Shown here piece after piece: positions 1-11,987 of a DNA stretch of 64,000 nt. The first letter of the stretch is position 1; each line of letters begins with the position of its first letter. Under the pieces are notes generated by a model that saw only the letters and a list, made by a program, of their open reading frames with translations, was not told the DNA's origin and made no database searches. The translations under genes and the position numbers were made by a program. The stretch comes from Klebsiella aerogenes (GTDB lineage: Bacteria > Pseudomonadota > Gammaproteobacteria > Enterobacterales > Enterobacteriaceae), in NCBI GenBank assembly GCA_029027985.1, contig CP119076.1, positions 496,001 through 560,000 of the forward strand, read 5' to 3'.

Positions 1-283
1 TAACGCGCGCTTTGGCGGCGTACCGCGCAACGTTTCCGTACCGCTGGCTGCGGTACTCGCGATCTATGCCCGTGAAAACGGCGCAGGAACGATGTTTGAA
101 CCTGAAGCGGCTTATGACGAAGATGTCGGCAGCCTCAATGATGACGACGTCGCGCCTGAGAGCGAAAACGAAACGGTGATGTCGGTGATTGATGGCGATA
201 AGCCGGATAATCACGATGACGATCCTGACGACACGCCACCGCCGCCGCGCGGTGGTCGTCCAGCGCTGCGCGTTGTGAAGTAA
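1..283 (+). CDS. sspB: ClpXP protease specificity-enhancing factor SspB, 3' part
   Basis: Only the C-terminal part is in the window; the reading frame is open from base 2, so the gene begins upstream. SspB binds ssrA-tagged proteins stalled on ribosomes and delivers them to ClpXP. What is visible is the end of the Sm-like substrate-binding fold (AVLAIYARENG), a long acidic, proline-containing flexible tail, and the C-terminal ClpX-docking XB motif RGGRPALRVVK. The tail and motif are intact. An intrinsic terminator follows directly. In E. coli sspB is co-transcribed with sspA, which would lie just outside the window. Confidence 0.95.
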   Translation, partial: NARFGGVPRNVSVPLAAVLAIYARENGAGTMFEPEAAYDEDVGSLNDDDVAPESENETVMSVIDGDKPDNHDDDPDDTPPPPRGGRPALRVVK

Positions 284-295
284 TTTCTTGTCTGA

Positions 296-323
296 CAGGC
301 CCCTCTCCGGGGCCTGTTTTTTT
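296..323 (+). terminator. Intrinsic terminator after sspB
   Basis: An 8-bp perfect GC-rich stem (CAGGCCCC with GGGGCCTG, 5-nt loop) is followed by seven T residues, 13 bases after the sspB stop codon. Confidence 0.9.
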
Positions 324-350
324 GCTCTACACTCGCGGATGCCGAAGCAT

Positions 351-384
351 AAAAAAGCCCGATGGCGTAAACCATCAGGCTTTA
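351..384 (-). terminator. Intrinsic terminator of gltBD
   Basis: On the minus strand a 9-bp stem (GCCTGATGG with CCATCGGGC, one G-U pair) is followed by a run of six T. It lies about 30 bases downstream of the gltD stop and converges with the sspB terminator. Confidence 0.85.
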
Positions 385-415
385 GTGCTACGGGGTCGTG
401 AGACCCAGGCCTTAA

Positions 416-1843
<1,428 letters not shown>

Positions 1844-4800
1844 TTACTGCGCCTGCACCCGCAGCTCAGCTGCGGAACGACTACGGTGACCCAACAGTGC
1901 TTTAACATCGCTGGATTTCGGTTTAACCAGCGCAAACTTCGCCGAGAAGGCCGGCCAGTTGGCGAGGATCTCTTCGCCGCGCTGCGAACCGGTAAGCTGA
2001 ACGTGTTCGGTAATTAAACCGCGCAGGTGCTCCTCATGGATAGCCAGCGTATCAACATCCAGCACTTCCACCAGTTCCGGGTTAACGCGTTTGCGGAAGT
2101 CGCCGTCTTCATCCAGCACGTAGGCGAAGCCGCCGGTCATCCCCGCGCCGAAGTTCACCCCGGTTTTGCCAAGGATACAGACGATGCCGCCGGTCATGTA
2201 TTCACAGCCGTTGTCGCCAATACCTTCAACCACGGTAATGGCGCCGGAGTTACGTACCGCAAAGCGCTCGCCCGCACGGCCCGCAGCGTACAGACGACCG
2301 CCGGTCGCGCCGTACAGGCAGGTGTTGCCGATGATACTCGCTTCGTGGCTGCGGAAGGCGGAACCGACTGGAGGGCGAATTGACAGTAAACCACCCGCCA
2401 TGCCTTTACCGACGTAGTCGTTAGCGTCGCCGGTCAGGTGTAATTCCACACCGCCAGCGTTCCAGACGCCAAAGCTCTGGCCTGCGGTACCGCTAAAGTG
2501 AGCGGTAATCGGGTCAGCCGCTAGTCCCTGATCGCCGTGAGTCTGGGCGATATAGCCGGACAGCGAGGCCCCGACGGAACGGTCGGTGTTGCGGATGTCG
2601 AACCAGAACGTTTTGCTCTGCTTGTTATCGACATAAGGCTTCGCCTGTTGCAGCAGTTGCGCGTTGAGCACGCCGTTATCGAACGGCGGGTTGTTCTCGG
2701 TACAATACAGTGCTTTGCCCGGCAGCGGTTCTGCGGTTTCCAGCAGTTTGCCCAGCTCCAGTTTTTGCTGCTTCGCCGTAAAGCCTTCCAGCTCTTGCAG
2801 CAGGTCGGTGCGGCCAATCAGGTCGACCAGACGCTTCACGCCCAGTTGCGCCATCAGCTCGCGGGTTTCGCGGGCGATGAATTCAAAGTAGTTGGTTACT
2901 TTGAACGGCAGACCGTGGTAGTGGTTCTTACGCAGCTTGTCATCCTGGGTCGCCACGCCGGTAGCGCAGTTGTTCAGGTGACAGATACGCAGGTATTTAC
3001 AACCCAGCGCGACCATCGGGCCGGTACCGAAACCGAAACTCTCTGCGCCAAGGATCGCCGCCTTGATGATATCGAGGCCCGTCTTCAGGCCACCATCCAC
3101 CTGCAGGCGGATTTTATGGCGCAGACCGTTGGCGACCAGCGCCTGTTGAGTTTCCACCAGTCCCAGTTCCCACGGACAGCCGGCGTATTTCACCGACGAG
3201 AGCGGGCTTGCGCCAGTACCGCCATCGTAACCGGCGATGGTGATGAGATCCGCATAAGCTTTCGCCACGCCTGTCGCGATAGTGCCGACGCCTGGCTCGG
3301 AAACCAGCTTCACGGAGATCATCGCTTTCGGGTTGACCTGCTTGAGGTCGAAAATCAGCTGCGCCAAATCTTCGATAGAGTAAATATCGTGATGCGGCGG
3401 CGGGGAAATCAGCGTCACGCCCGGTACCGAATAACGCAGCTTAGCGATATATGGCGTCACTTTATCGCCCGGCAACTGGCCGCCTTCGCCAGGTTTCGCC
3501 CCCTGGGCGACTTTAATCTGAATCACGTCGGCATTGACCAGGTACGCTGGCGTTACGCCGAAACGACCGGACGCCACCTGCTTGATGCGCGACACTTTGT
3601 TGGTACCGTAACGTGCCGGGTCTTCGCCGCCTTCGCCGGAGTTGGAGAAGCCGCCGATGCTGTTCATGGCTTCCGCCAGCGACTCATGTGCTTCCGGGCT
3701 CAGTGCGCCAATCGACATCGCCGCGGTATCAAAGCGTTTGAATAGTTCTTTCGCGGATTCCACTTCGTTGATACTGACGGCTTCATCGCCAGGGTTAAGC
3801 GCCAGCAGATCGCGCAGCGTGGCCGCCGGGCGTTCGTTAACCAACCTGGCGTATTCCTGATAATCGCGATATTCGCCGCTTTGAACCGCCTGCTGTAGCG
3901 TGCGAACCACATCCGGGTTGTAGGCGTGATATTCGCCGCCGTGTACATATTTCAGCAAACCGCCCTGAGCCAGCGGTTTACGTGCCAGCCATGCGCGTTT
4001 CGACAGATTCAGCAGATCCTGCTGGAAGTCGTCGAAACCGGCGCCGCCGATGCGGCTGACCACGCCCTGGAAGCAAAGCTCGGCCACGTCGCGATGCAGA
4101 CCAACCGCTTCGAACAGCTTCGAGCAGCGGTAGGAGGCGATGGTCGAGATCCCCATCTTCGACATGATTTTGTACAGGCCTTTGTTGATGCCGTTACGGT
4201 AGTTCAGCATCACCGCGCGGTACGCTTTGTCGATGGCTTTGCTATCAACGAGCTTCGCCAGCGTTTCGTAGGCGAGATACGGGTAGATAGCCGTCGCGCC
4301 AAAGCCCAGCAGCACGGCGAAGTGGTGCGGATCGCGGGCGCTGGCGGTTTCGACGATAATGTTGGCATCACAGCGCAGGCTCTTATCGACAAGGCGCGTC
4401 TGAATGGCGCCGACGGCCATCGGCGCCGGAACCGGTAGACGGTCTTTCGCGATATGACGGTCGGAAAGCACCAGCAGTACGGTGCCGTTACGGACCATCT
4501 GTTCGGCTTTATCACACAGCGTTTTTACCGTCTCGGCCAGAGTGGTCTCATTGGCATCGAAGGTAATGTCCAGGGTGTCGGCGCGATAGTGCTCCTCTTC
4601 CATGGTCGTCAGCTGTTTAAAGTCGGAGTACAGCAGGATGGGTGATTTGAAACTCAGGCGGTGCGCCTGGCCTTCCGCCTCGCAGAAGACGTTCATTTCA
4701 CGACCGATGCTGGTCGCCAGCGACATGACGTGCGCTTCGCGCAGCGGGTCGATAGGTGGGTTAGTCACCTGAGCGAACTGCTGGCGGAAGTAATCGTAGA

Positions 4801-6304
4801 TAATACGCGGCTGGCTGGAGAGCACGGCGAATGGCGTATCATCGCCCATCGAACCGACCGCTTCCTGGCCATTTTCACCGAGGACGCGCAGGACGGAGTC
4901 CAACTCTTCAGCGCTGTAGTTAAACTGTTTCTGATAGCTGGCGAGCGTGTCGTCGTCCAACTGGCGGCTGCCGACGTCTTCATCCGGCAGATCTTCGAAC
5001 GGTACCAGGCGGCGGACGTTTTTCTCCATCCACTCTTTGTACGGGTGGCGGCTCTTCAGGTCGTTATCGGTTTCCGCCGAGTGCAGAATGCGCCCGCTAC
5101 GGGTATCGATAACCATCAATTCACCGGGGCCGACGCGGCCTTTTTCCATCACTTCATCCGGCTGGTAGTCCCAGATGCCGACTTCCGAAGCGCAGGTGAT
5201 GAGTTTGTCTTTAGTGATAACGTAGCGCGCCGGACGCAGACCGTTACGATCGAGGTTACAGGCGGCGTAGCGACCGTCGGACATCACGATGCCCGCTGGG
5301 CCGTCCCACGGTTCCATATGCATGGAGTTAAAGTCGAAGAACGCGCGCAGCTCCGGGTCCATATCCGGGTTGTTTTGCCAGGCTGGCGGTACCAGTAAGC
5401 GCATCGCGCGGACGATATCCATTCCGCCTGCCAGCAGCAGCTCCAGCATGTTGTCCATTGAGCTGGAGTCAGAGCCGGTTTCGTTAACGAACGGTGCGGC
5501 GTCGTGCAGATCGGGGATCAGCGGGGTCTGGAATTTATAGGTACGGGCGCGAGCCCACTGGCGGTTGCCGGTAATGGTGTTGATTTCGCCGTTGTGCGCC
5601 AAATAGCGGAACGGCTGAGCCAGCGGCCAGCGCGGCACGGTATTGGTGGAGAAACGCTGGTGGAACAGGCAGATGGCTGATTCCAGGCGCAGGTCCGCGA
5701 GGTCCAGGTAGAAGCGCGGCAAATCCGCCGGCATACACAGACCTTTATAAATATTGACCAGGTTAGACAGGCTACAAACGTAGAAATCTTTGTCTTCCAG
5801 CAGACGCTGTTCGATGCGGCGGCGCGCAATGAATAAACGGCGCTCCATATCGCGCGGGCGCCAGCCTGCCGGGGCGTTAACAAAAATTTGTTCGATACGA
5901 GGCAGCGAGGAGAGGGCGATTTCACCGAGAACGCCTTCGTTAGTCGGCACATCGCGCCAACCAACGATAGACAAGGTTTCGCGTTGCAGCTCTTCTTCAA
6001 CGATACGGCGCGCGGCGCTTGCCAGTTCGGGGTCTTTATTCAGGAACAGCATCCCGACGGCGTAGTTTTTGGCTAAACGCCAGCCGCGTTCTTCCGCAAC
6101 GATACGGAAGAAACGATCGGGTTTTTGTAGCAGCAGTCCGCAACCGTCGCCGGTTTTACCATCGGCAAGGATCGCGCCGCGGTGCTGCATTCGGGCCAGT
6201 GCGTGTATAGCGGTGCGCACTACCTTGTGGCTAGGTTCGCCTTCTATGTGGGCGATCAGGCCGAAACCACAGTTATCCCGCTCAAGGGATTTGTCGTACA
6301 ACAT
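1844..6304 (-). CDS. gltB: Glutamate synthase [NADPH] large (alpha) subunit
   Basis: GltB hydrolyses glutamine, channels the ammonia to 2-oxoglutarate and forms glutamate with FMN and a 3Fe-4S cluster. 1486 residues. The start [11 protein letters not shown] is an 11-residue propeptide; Cys12 then becomes the N-terminal nucleophile of the Ntn amidotransferase domain. Central and FMN-binding (beta/alpha)8 synthase domains follow, with the cluster region [12 protein letters not shown], and then the C-terminal GXGXG beta-helix repeats. GGGAGG lies upstream of this ATG. A longer N-terminus is blocked by an in-frame TAG a few codons upstream, so the longer E. coli-style precursor start does not apply here. 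A 629-bp regulatory region precedes the gene. Confidence 0.98.
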   Translation of the reverse strand: MLYDKSLERDNCGFGLIAHIEGEPSHKVVRTAIHALARMQHRGAILADGKTGDGCGLLLQKPDRFFRIVAEERGWRLAKNYAVGMLFLNKDPELASAARRIVEEELQRETLSIVGWRDVPTNEGVLGEIALSSLPRIEQIFVNAPAGWRPRDMERRLFIARRRIEQRLLEDKDFYVCSLSNLVNIYKGLCMPADLPRFYLDLADLRLESAICLFHQRFSTNTVPRWPLAQPFRYLAHNGEINTITGNRQWARARTYKFQTPLIPDLHDAAPFVNETGSDSSSMDNMLELLLAGGMDIVRAMRLLVPPAWQNNPDMDPELRAFFDFNSMHMEPWDGPAGIVMSDGRYAACNLDRNGLRPARYVITKDKLITCASEVGIWDYQPDEVMEKGRVGPGELMVIDTRSGRILHSAETDNDLKSRHPYKEWMEKNVRRLVPFEDLPDEDVGSRQLDDDTLASYQKQFNYSAEELDSVLRVLGENGQEAVGSMGDDTPFAVLSSQPRIIYDYFRQQFAQVTNPPIDPLREAHVMSLATSIGREMNVFCEAEGQAHRLSFKSPILLYSDFKQLTTMEEEHYRADTLDITFDANETTLAETVKTLCDKAEQMVRNGTVLLVLSDRHIAKDRLPVPAPMAVGAIQTRLVDKSLRCDANIIVETASARDPHHFAVLLGFGATAIYPYLAYETLAKLVDSKAIDKAYRAVMLNYRNGINKGLYKIMSKMGISTIASYRCSKLFEAVGLHRDVAELCFQGVVSRIGGAGFDDFQQDLLNLSKRAWLARKPLAQGGLLKYVHGGEYHAYNPDVVRTLQQAVQSGEYRDYQEYARLVNERPAATLRDLLALNPGDEAVSINEVESAKELFKRFDTAAMSIGALSPEAHESLAEAMNSIGGFSNSGEGGEDPARYGTNKVSRIKQVASGRFGVTPAYLVNADVIQIKVAQGAKPGEGGQLPGDKVTPYIAKLRYSVPGVTLISPPPHHDIYSIEDLAQLIFDLKQVNPKAMISVKLVSEPGVGTIATGVAKAYADLITIAGYDGGTGASPLSSVKYAGCPWELGLVETQQALVANGLRHKIRLQVDGGLKTGLDIIKAAILGAESFGFGTGPMVALGCKYLRICHLNNCATGVATQDDKLRKNHYHGLPFKVTNYFEFIARETRELMAQLGVKRLVDLIGRTDLLQELEGFTAKQQKLELGKLLETAEPLPGKALYCTENNPPFDNGVLNAQLLQQAKPYVDNKQSKTFWFDIRNTDRSVGASLSGYIAQTHGDQGLAADPITAHFSGTAGQSFGVWNAGGVELHLTGDANDYVGKGMAGGLLSIRPPVGSAFRSHEASIIGNTCLYGATGGRLYAAGRAGERFAVRNSGAITVVEGIGDNGCEYMTGGIVCILGKTGVNFGAGMTGGFAYVLDEDGDFRKRVNPELVEVLDVDTLAIHEEHLRGLITEHVQLTGSQRGEEILANWPAFSAKFALVKPKSSDVKALLGHRSRSAAELRVQAQ

Positions 6305-6933
6305 ATCAGTGAACCTCCCCAGGCTCTACGGGACACCCTCCGAACCGTTGCGCACGGGCACAGAAAGAGCATGGCGACGGGGTTTACACCTCGCATTCGC
6401 CCTCTTTAAATCCTTTTCGCATCGGTACACAAGTTTGAGGACTTGCTGTTAAGAGGGAATCTCAATTACTGCATAAATATGATGAGCAGAGCGCTCATCC
6501 AGAAAGCTTCCAGCGGATTCCCAACTTATCGAGAATCCACACTGACGTCAAATGGCAATCTTATTTATACAAAAATGTGCTATGAGATGTTTAATTTTAT
6601 GATTTTAAAAAGAATTGTTGTTTTTTTAAAGGCATATAAACTCTCCGGGATGCACAATCTAGTGTGATCTGTCTCACTATATCCGTGGCCTAAGATTACC
6701 TTTCTGTGCTGAATTGTTTTTTTATAGCAGAGTATTTATCTGTTAATTTTCTTAACGGCAGGAAATAAAACTGTTTTTTACGGAGGCAAAGATAATTGAA
6801 ACTTAGCGCGAAAGTATAAGTAAATGTTATTACCGGAGGTGTGAATGAAACGGCGTTTATTTTGATTGATTATGCAATGAGCTAAGCGGCCGCGCTGACG
6901 ATTGATCCAGGTCATCGCCGTCGGAGGCTAAAA
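6305..6933. other. Intergenic region between gltB and yhcC (regulatory, no gene)
   Basis: This 629-bp stretch separates the divergent genes gltB (minus) and yhcC (plus). From about 6440 to 6880 it is markedly A/T-rich, with several T and A runs (for example near 6710-6780), suggesting a bendable regulatory segment. A CRP-like site lies at 6661-6680. In E. coli the corresponding gltBDF control region is bound by Lrp, IHF, Crp and ArgR, so similar control is inferred. A 74-codon open frame at 6443-6667 has no ribosome-binding site or recognisable family and is not called. Confidence 0.7.
6661..6680 (-). promoter_or_regulatory. CRP-like binding site upstream of gltB
   Basis: TGTGA (6663-6667), six bases, then TCACT (6674-6678): nine of ten core positions match the symmetric CRP consensus TGTGA-N6-TCACA. 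Crp is a known regulator of the E. coli gltBDF operon. The site lies about 360 bp upstream of the gltB start and about 260 bp upstream of yhcC, so it could serve either gene. Confidence 0.6.
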
Positions 6934-7902
6934 ATGGCAGGCTTGGCCCCTTTCTTCAGGCCGGTCTATCAGATTATGCAGTTACAAAAATTAGTCAATA
7001 TGTTTGGTGGGGATCTTACGCGCCGCTATGGCGAAAAGGTACATAAACTGACGCTGCATGGTGGATTTAGCTGCCCGAACCGCGATGGGACGATTGGCCG
7101 AGGCGGCTGTACTTTCTGTCATGTCGCTTCCTTCGCCGACGAGAGCCAGCAGTACCGATCTATTACCGAACAGTTGGCGCATCAGGCGCAGTTGGTCAAC
7201 CGCGCTAAACGCTATCTTGCCTATTTTCAGGCTTATACCAGCACGTTCGCCGAAGTTCGGCAATTACGCTCGATGTATCAGCAGGCGGTGAGTCAGGCCA
7301 ACATCGTTGGATTATGCGTCGGAACCCGCCCCGACTGCGTTCCTGATGCGGTGCTGGATCTGCTCAGCGAATACCGTGAGCAGGGCTATGAAATCTGGCT
7401 GGAACTGGGGTTGCAAACCGCGCACGATAAAACGCTGCATCGCATCAATCGCGGCCATAATTTCGCCTGTTACCAGCAGACGACCCGGCTGGCGCGGGAA
7501 CGTGGGCTGAAGGTCTGCGCGCATCTTATTGTCGGCCTACCGGGAGAAACGCAACAGCTGTGCCTGCAAACCCTGGAGCAGGTGGTCGAAACCGGGGTGG
7601 ATGGCGTTAAGCTGCATCCGCTGCATATCGTGACCGGCAGCATCATGGCTAAGGCCTGGCAGGCGGGGCGCCTGAGCGGTATCGCGCTGGATGACTACAC
7701 CGTCACCGCCGGTGAGATGATTCGCCATACGCCGCCGGAGGTGATTTACCACCGGATTTCGGCCAGCGCCCGTCGTCCGACGCTGCTGGCGCCGCTGTGG
7801 TGCGAAAACCGCTGGACCGGGATGGTTGAGCTGGATAAGTACCTCGCTCTCCATGGCGTTCAGGGATCGGCGCTGGGGATGCCATGGATCCAGCCCGGCT
7901 AA
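6934..7902 (+). CDS. yhcC: Radical SAM protein YhcC (TIGR01212 family)
   Basis: A radical S-adenosylmethionine enzyme of unknown reaction. The cluster cysteines are Cys47, Cys59 and Cys62; the wide first spacing (CX11CX2C) is typical of this family rather than the classic CX3CX2C. Downstream motifs such as WLELGLQTAHDKTL and HLIVGLPGE belong to the Elp3-like radical SAM barrel. 322 residues from the ATG at 6934, which has GGAGG eight bases upstream. The E. coli-like start (MQLQKLVNMFGG) would be codon 15 at 6976 but has no clear ribosome-binding site. Divergent from gltB. Confidence 0.9.
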   Translation: MAGLAPFFRPVYQIMQLQKLVNMFGGDLTRRYGEKVHKLTLHGGFSCPNRDGTIGRGGCTFCHVASFADESQQYRSITEQLAHQAQLVNRAKRYLAYFQAYTSTFAEVRQLRSMYQQAVSQANIVGLCVGTRPDCVPDAVLDLLSEYREQGYEIWLELGLQTAHDKTLHRINRGHNFACYQQTTRLARERGLKVCAHLIVGLPGETQQLCLQTLEQVVETGVDGVKLHPLHIVTGSIMAKAWQAGRLSGIALDDYTVTAGEMIRHTPPEVIYHRISASARRPTLLAPLWCENRWTGMVELDKYLALHGVQGSALGMPWIQPG

Positions 7903-8009
7903 TGCTTCGCGCCCTTAACTGCTGATAACCGCCGCATTTTTTGCACAACTTACAGCGTATTGTTCAGAATTGGGTATTATTGAGCGGAGTTGTCGCTAAG
8001 GAATCCCTC

Positions 8010-10346
8010 ATGAAGCAAATTCGTATGCTGGCGCAGTACTATGTCGACCTGATGATGAAACTGGGTCTGGTGCGCTTTTCAATGCTGCTCGCCCTGGCGC
8101 TGGTGGTGCTGGCTATCGTGGTGCAGATGGCCGTGACCATGGTGTTGCATGGGCAGGTGGAAAGTATCGATGTCATCCGCTCTATCTTTTTCGGCCTGCT
8201 GATTACCCCCTGGGCGGTCTATTTCCTGTCGGTGGTGGTCGAACAGTTGGAAGAGTCGCGCCAGCGCCTTTCGCGGCTGGTGGAAAAGTTGGAAGAGATG
8301 CGCGAGCGCGACCTTAAGCTTAATGTGCAGCTCAAAGACAACATTGCTCAGCTGAATCAGGAGATTGGCGAGCGTGAAAAAGCGGAGGCGGAACGTGAAA
8401 CCACGCTGGAACAGCTGAAAATAGAGATGAAAGAGCGTGAAGAGACGCAGATTCAGCTGGAGCAACAATCCTCCTTCCTGCGTTCTTTCCTCGACGCCTC
8501 TCCGGATCTGGTGTTCTACCGTAACGAAGATAAAGAATTTTCCGGCTGTAATCGGGCGATGGAACTGTTGACCGGCAAAAGCGAAAAACAGCTGATTCAC
8601 CTGAAACCGCAAGATGTCTATACCGAAGAAGCGGCGCTCAAAGTGCTGGAGACCGATGAGAAGGTCTTCCGTCATAACGTCTCGTTGACCTACGAACAGT
8701 GGCTCGATTATCCCGATGGGCGTAAAGCCTGCTTTGAGATCCGCAAGGTTCCCTATTATGACCGCGTGGGCAAACGCCGCGGCCTAATGGGCTTCGGCCG
8801 CGATATTACCGAGCGTAAGCGCTATCAGGACGCGCTGGAGCGCGCCAGCCGCGACAAGACCACCTTTATCTCAACGATCAGCCATGAGCTGCGCACGCCG
8901 CTTAATGGCATCGTTGGGCTCAGTCGTATTCTGCTGGATACCGATCTGACCGGCGAGCAGGAAAAATATCTGAAAACGATCCATGTCTCGGCGGTGACGC
9001 TGGGGAATATCTTCAACGATATTATCGATATGGATAAAATGGAGCGGCGCAAAGTTCAGCTCGATAATCAGGAAGTCGATTTCACCGGCTTCCTCGCCGA
9101 TCTGGAAAACCTCTCTGGCCTGCAGGCGCAGCAGAAGGGATTACGCTTCGTGATGGAGCCGAACCAGCCGCTGCCGCATAAAGTGATCACCGATGGCACG
9201 CGTTTGCGGCAGATCCTGTGGAATCTGATCAGTAACGCGGTGAAGTTTACCCAGCAGGGTAATGTGACCGTGCGTATCCGCTACGACGAGGGCGATATCC
9301 TGCATTTCGAAGTGGAAGATTCCGGTATCGGTATCCCGCAGGCGGAGCAGGATAAAATCTTCGCCATGTATTACCAGGTGAAAGACAGCCACGGCGGCAA
9401 GCCGGCGACCGGAACCGGCATCGGTCTGGCGGTGTCGCGGCGTCTGGCGCGCAATATGGGTGGCGATATCAGCGTGAGTAGCCATCCGGGGCAGGGGGCT
9501 ACCTTTACGCTGACCGTCCATGCGCCTGCGGTGGCTGACGAAGTTGAAGATACGCTGGCCGAAGACGACATGCCATTACCGGCGCTGAACGTGCTGCTGG
9601 TGGAAGATATCGAATTGAACGTTATCGTCGCGCGTTCGGTACTGGAAAAACTGGGTAACAGCGTGGATGTCGCGATGACCGGTAAGGCCGCACTGGAGAT
9701 GTTCGAGCCCGGTGAATACGACCTGGTGCTGTTGGATATTCAACTGCCGGATATGACCGGCCTGGATATCTCGCGGCAGTTGAAGCAGCGCTATGCCGCC
9801 GATGAACTACCGCCGCTGGTGGCGCTCACCGCCAACGTATTGAAGAACAAGAAAGAGTACCTCGATGCCGGGATGGACGACGTACTGAGCAAACCGCTCT
9901 CGGTTCCGGCGTTAACCGCCATCATCAAGAAATTCTGGGATGCCCCGGAAGACGACGGGCATGAACAGCCTGTGGTGGACGTGGCGAAATCGGCATCGGT
10001 ACTGGATACCGATATGCTGGAGCAGTATATCGATCTGGTCGGCCCGAAACTGATTACTGACGGGCTGGCGGTGTTCGAGAAGATGATGCCAGGTTATATG
10101 TCGGTGCTGGAATCAAACCTCACCGCCCGTGACCAGAAAGGCATCGTCGATGAAGGGCACAAAATTAAGGGCGCGGCAGGCTCGATTGGCTTGCGTCACA
10201 TCCAGCAGTTGGGACAGCAGATCCAAACCCCTGATTTACCGGCCTGGGAAGATAACGTCGGTGAATGGGTAGAAGAGATGAAATCCGAATGGCAAAACGA
10301 TGTCGCGATATTGAAAGCCTGGATTGCGGCGGCGGGTAAAAAATGA
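8010..10346 (+). CDS. arcB: Aerobic respiration control sensor histidine kinase ArcB
   Basis: Inner-membrane tripartite hybrid kinase that senses the quinone pool redox state and phosphorylates ArcA. 778 residues, the E. coli length. Two transmembrane helices (about 25-45 and 57-77), a coiled coil (about 80-150), a PAS domain carrying redox cysteines in FSGCNRAME and RKACFEIRK, the HisKA box SHELRTPLNG (His about 292), an ATPase domain, a receiver (LLDIQLPD, Asp about 576) and a C-terminal HPt domain (EGHKIKGAAG, His about 717). AAGGA sits 7 bases before this ATG; the frame extends upstream to 7941 but lacks a matching site. The ArcZ sRNA gene converges on its 3' end. Confidence 0.98.
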   Translation: MKQIRMLAQYYVDLMMKLGLVRFSMLLALALVVLAIVVQMAVTMVLHGQVESIDVIRSIFFGLLITPWAVYFLSVVVEQLEESRQRLSRLVEKLEEMRERDLKLNVQLKDNIAQLNQEIGEREKAEAERETTLEQLKIEMKEREETQIQLEQQSSFLRSFLDASPDLVFYRNEDKEFSGCNRAMELLTGKSEKQLIHLKPQDVYTEEAALKVLETDEKVFRHNVSLTYEQWLDYPDGRKACFEIRKVPYYDRVGKRRGLMGFGRDITERKRYQDALERASRDKTTFISTISHELRTPLNGIVGLSRILLDTDLTGEQEKYLKTIHVSAVTLGNIFNDIIDMDKMERRKVQLDNQEVDFTGFLADLENLSGLQAQQKGLRFVMEPNQPLPHKVITDGTRLRQILWNLISNAVKFTQQGNVTVRIRYDEGDILHFEVEDSGIGIPQAEQDKIFAMYYQVKDSHGGKPATGTGIGLAVSRRLARNMGGDISVSSHPGQGATFTLTVHAPAVADEVEDTLAEDDMPLPALNVLLVEDIELNVIVARSVLEKLGNSVDVAMTGKAALEMFEPGEYDLVLLDIQLPDMTGLDISRQLKQRYAADELPPLVALTANVLKNKKEYLDAGMDDVLSKPLSVPALTAIIKKFWDAPEDDGHEQPVVDVAKSASVLDTDMLEQYIDLVGPKLITDGLAVFEKMMPGYMSVLESNLTARDQKGIVDEGHKIKGAAGSIGLRHIQQLGQQIQTPDLPAWEDNVGEWVEEMKSEWQNDVAILKAWIAAAGKK

Positions 10347-10459
10347 CCCCGGATAAACCGGGGTGCGCGAATACTGCGCCAACACCAGGGAACTGGTTGT
10401 TGAGCCAGAATCGTTTGAATGATTTTTTACACGGCGCAACCTGAGGATTTAGTTTGCTC
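10338..10459 (-). ncRNA. arcZ: Hfq-dependent small RNA ArcZ
   Basis: Transcribed toward the end of arcB. The 3' half on the minus strand reads CCCTGGTGTTGGCGCAGTAT and then a terminator stem ACCCCGG...CCGGGGT followed by TCATTTTTT, essentially identical to the processed, active part of E. coli ArcZ (seed GGTGTTGGCGC at about 10376-10388). A -10-like TATCTT (10467-10472) puts the 5' end near 10460, giving about 122 nt against 121 in E. coli. ArcZ activates rpoS translation and represses many mRNAs, and its gene is repressed by ArcA. The 5' half is diverged, so the exact start is inferred. The 3' end overlaps the arcB stop codon by a few bases. Confidence 0.9.
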
Positions 10460-10579
10460 GCTCATTAAGATAGCAAACCATAAATAATTTGTTACGTGAA
10501 TCGGTAAAATATGTGAAGCATAGCGAGTAAATCAAAATTATTTACTTGTTTCATAGAGTTGCGCTAAGGGGTTAGCAAG

Positions 10580-11233
10580 ATGAAGAAAATTGGCGTGGTA
10601 CTGAGCGGTTGTGGCGTCTACGACGGCGCGGAAATCCATGAAGCGGTGATCACCCTGCTGGCTATTGCGCGCCGTGGCGCGCAGGCGATCTGCTTCGCGC
10701 CGGATAAAGCGCAAACCGACGTTATCAACCACCTGACCGGCGAGGCGATGGCGGAAAGCCGCAACGTGTTGATTGAAGCCGCGCGTATTGCGCGTGGCGC
10801 TATCCAGCCGCTGGCGAGTGCCCGGGCGGATGAGCTGGATGCGCTGATTGTGCCCGGCGGTTTCGGCGCGGCGAAAAATCTGAGTAATTTTGCGGCGCAG
10901 GGCAGCGAATGTGCGGTTGACCGCGATCTGCAGACATTGACGCTGGCGATGCACGAAGCGGGTAAACCGCTGGGCTTTATGTGTATCGCGCCAGCGCTGT
11001 TGCCGAAGATTTTTCCAACGTCGCTGCGGGTAACCATCGGCACCGACCCGGATACCGCCGAGCTGCTGGAAGAGATGGGCGCTGAACATGTTCCGTGCCC
11101 GGTTGACGATATTGTGGTTGATGAAGACAACAAAGTGGTCACGACGCCGGCTTATATGCTGGCGCAGGATATCGCTCAGGCTGCCAGCGGCATTGAGAAG
11201 CTGGTTGACCGCGTGCTGGTTCTCGCGGAATGA
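10580..11233 (+). CDS. elbB: Glyoxalase ElbB (DJ-1/PfpI family)
   Basis: DJ-1/PfpI superfamily protein; E. coli ElbB has weak glyoxalase activity and was linked to isoprenoid synthesis. 217 residues. The family nucleophile-elbow cysteine is Cys135 in GFMCIAPAL, and [10 protein letters not shown] forms the oxyanion part of the site. AAGGGG lies before the ATG. The stop overlaps the mtgA start by four bases (ATGA), so elbB-mtgA is a translationally coupled pair. Confidence 0.93.
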   Translation: MKKIGVVLSGCGVYDGAEIHEAVITLLAIARRGAQAICFAPDKAQTDVINHLTGEAMAESRNVLIEAARIARGAIQPLASARADELDALIVPGGFGAAKNLSNFAAQGSECAVDRDLQTLTLAMHEAGKPLGFMCIAPALLPKIFPTSLRVTIGTDPDTAELLEEMGAEHVPCPVDDIVVDEDNKVVTTPAYMLAQDIAQAASGIEKLVDRVLVLAE

Positions 11234-11955
11234 GAACAGGGTTCGCGCCGCTGGCGATGATTAAGCGTCTGTTGTTGCGGCTGCTACTGGTTTGCGCTGT
11301 TTTTTGGGGTGGCGGTATCGCGCTATTCAGCGTCCTGCCGGTGCCGTTTTCGGCGGTGATGCTGGAGCGCCAGGTCAGCGCCTGGCTCTCCGGCGATTTT
11401 CACTACGTCGCTCGCTCCGACTGGGTAGGGATGGATGAGATTTCACCCTGGATGGGATTGGCGGTGATCGCCGCTGAGGATCAGAAATTCCCCGATCACT
11501 GGGGTTTTGATGTTCCGGCGATCGAAAAGGCGCTGGCGCATAATGAGCGTAACGAAAATCGGATCCGCGGCGCCTCGACGCTGTCGCAGCAGACGGCGAA
11601 AAACCTGTTTTTATGGGATGGCCGCAGCTGGCTGCGCAAAGGGCTGGAAGTGGGGCTGACGGTAGGTCTCGAAACCGTCTGGAGCAAGAAACGCATTCTC
11701 ACTGTGTATCTGAATATCGCCGAGTTTGGCGCTGGCACCTTCGGCGTTGAAGCAGCGGCGCAGCGCTATTTTCACAAGCCAGCCAGCCGGTTAACCCCTT
11801 CCGAGGCGGCGCTGTTGGCCGCGGTGTTGCCCAACCCGATCCGTTTTCGCGCCGATGCGCCGTCAGGCTATGTGCGTAGCCGGCAGGCGTGGATCCTACG
11901 CCAGATGCGTCAGTTAGGTGGGGAAGGCTTTATGCGGGCGCATAAGCTGCATTAA
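11230..11955 (+). CDS. mtgA: Monofunctional biosynthetic peptidoglycan transglycosylase
   Basis: Polymerises lipid II into glycan strands (GT51 family), working at the division site in E. coli. 241 residues: one N-terminal membrane anchor (about 11-36), then the GT51 domain with the catalytic glutamate in [14 protein letters not shown] (Glu83) and the [14 protein letters not shown] motif; a second glutamate lies in NIAEFG. There is no transpeptidase domain. The start overlaps elbB; Met10 is an alternative. Confidence 0.96.
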   Translation: MRTGFAPLAMIKRLLLRLLLVCAVFWGGGIALFSVLPVPFSAVMLERQVSAWLSGDFHYVARSDWVGMDEISPWMGLAVIAAEDQKFPDHWGFDVPAIEKALAHNERNENRIRGASTLSQQTAKNLFLWDGRSWLRKGLEVGLTVGLETVWSKKRILTVYLNIAEFGAGTFGVEAAAQRYFHKPASRLTPSEAALLAAVLPNPIRFRADAPSGYVRSRQAWILRQMRQLGGEGFMRAHKLH

Positions 11956-11987
11956 TCATGCCGCCCCGTCTGGCCCGCAGGGGGAAA

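Noticed and set aside
2537-3745. 402-codon open frame opposite gltB
   Set aside because: Antisense shadow of a GC-rich coding gene; composition Arg/His/Gln-rich, no ribosome-binding site, no family resemblance.
6443-6667. 74-codon open frame in the gltB-yhcC gap
   Set aside because: No ribosome-binding site and no family resemblance; A/T-rich regulatory DNA.
7941-8009. N-terminal extension of ArcB by 23 residues
   Set aside because: The homologous start at 8010 has AAGGA at good distance; the extension overlaps the promoter region.
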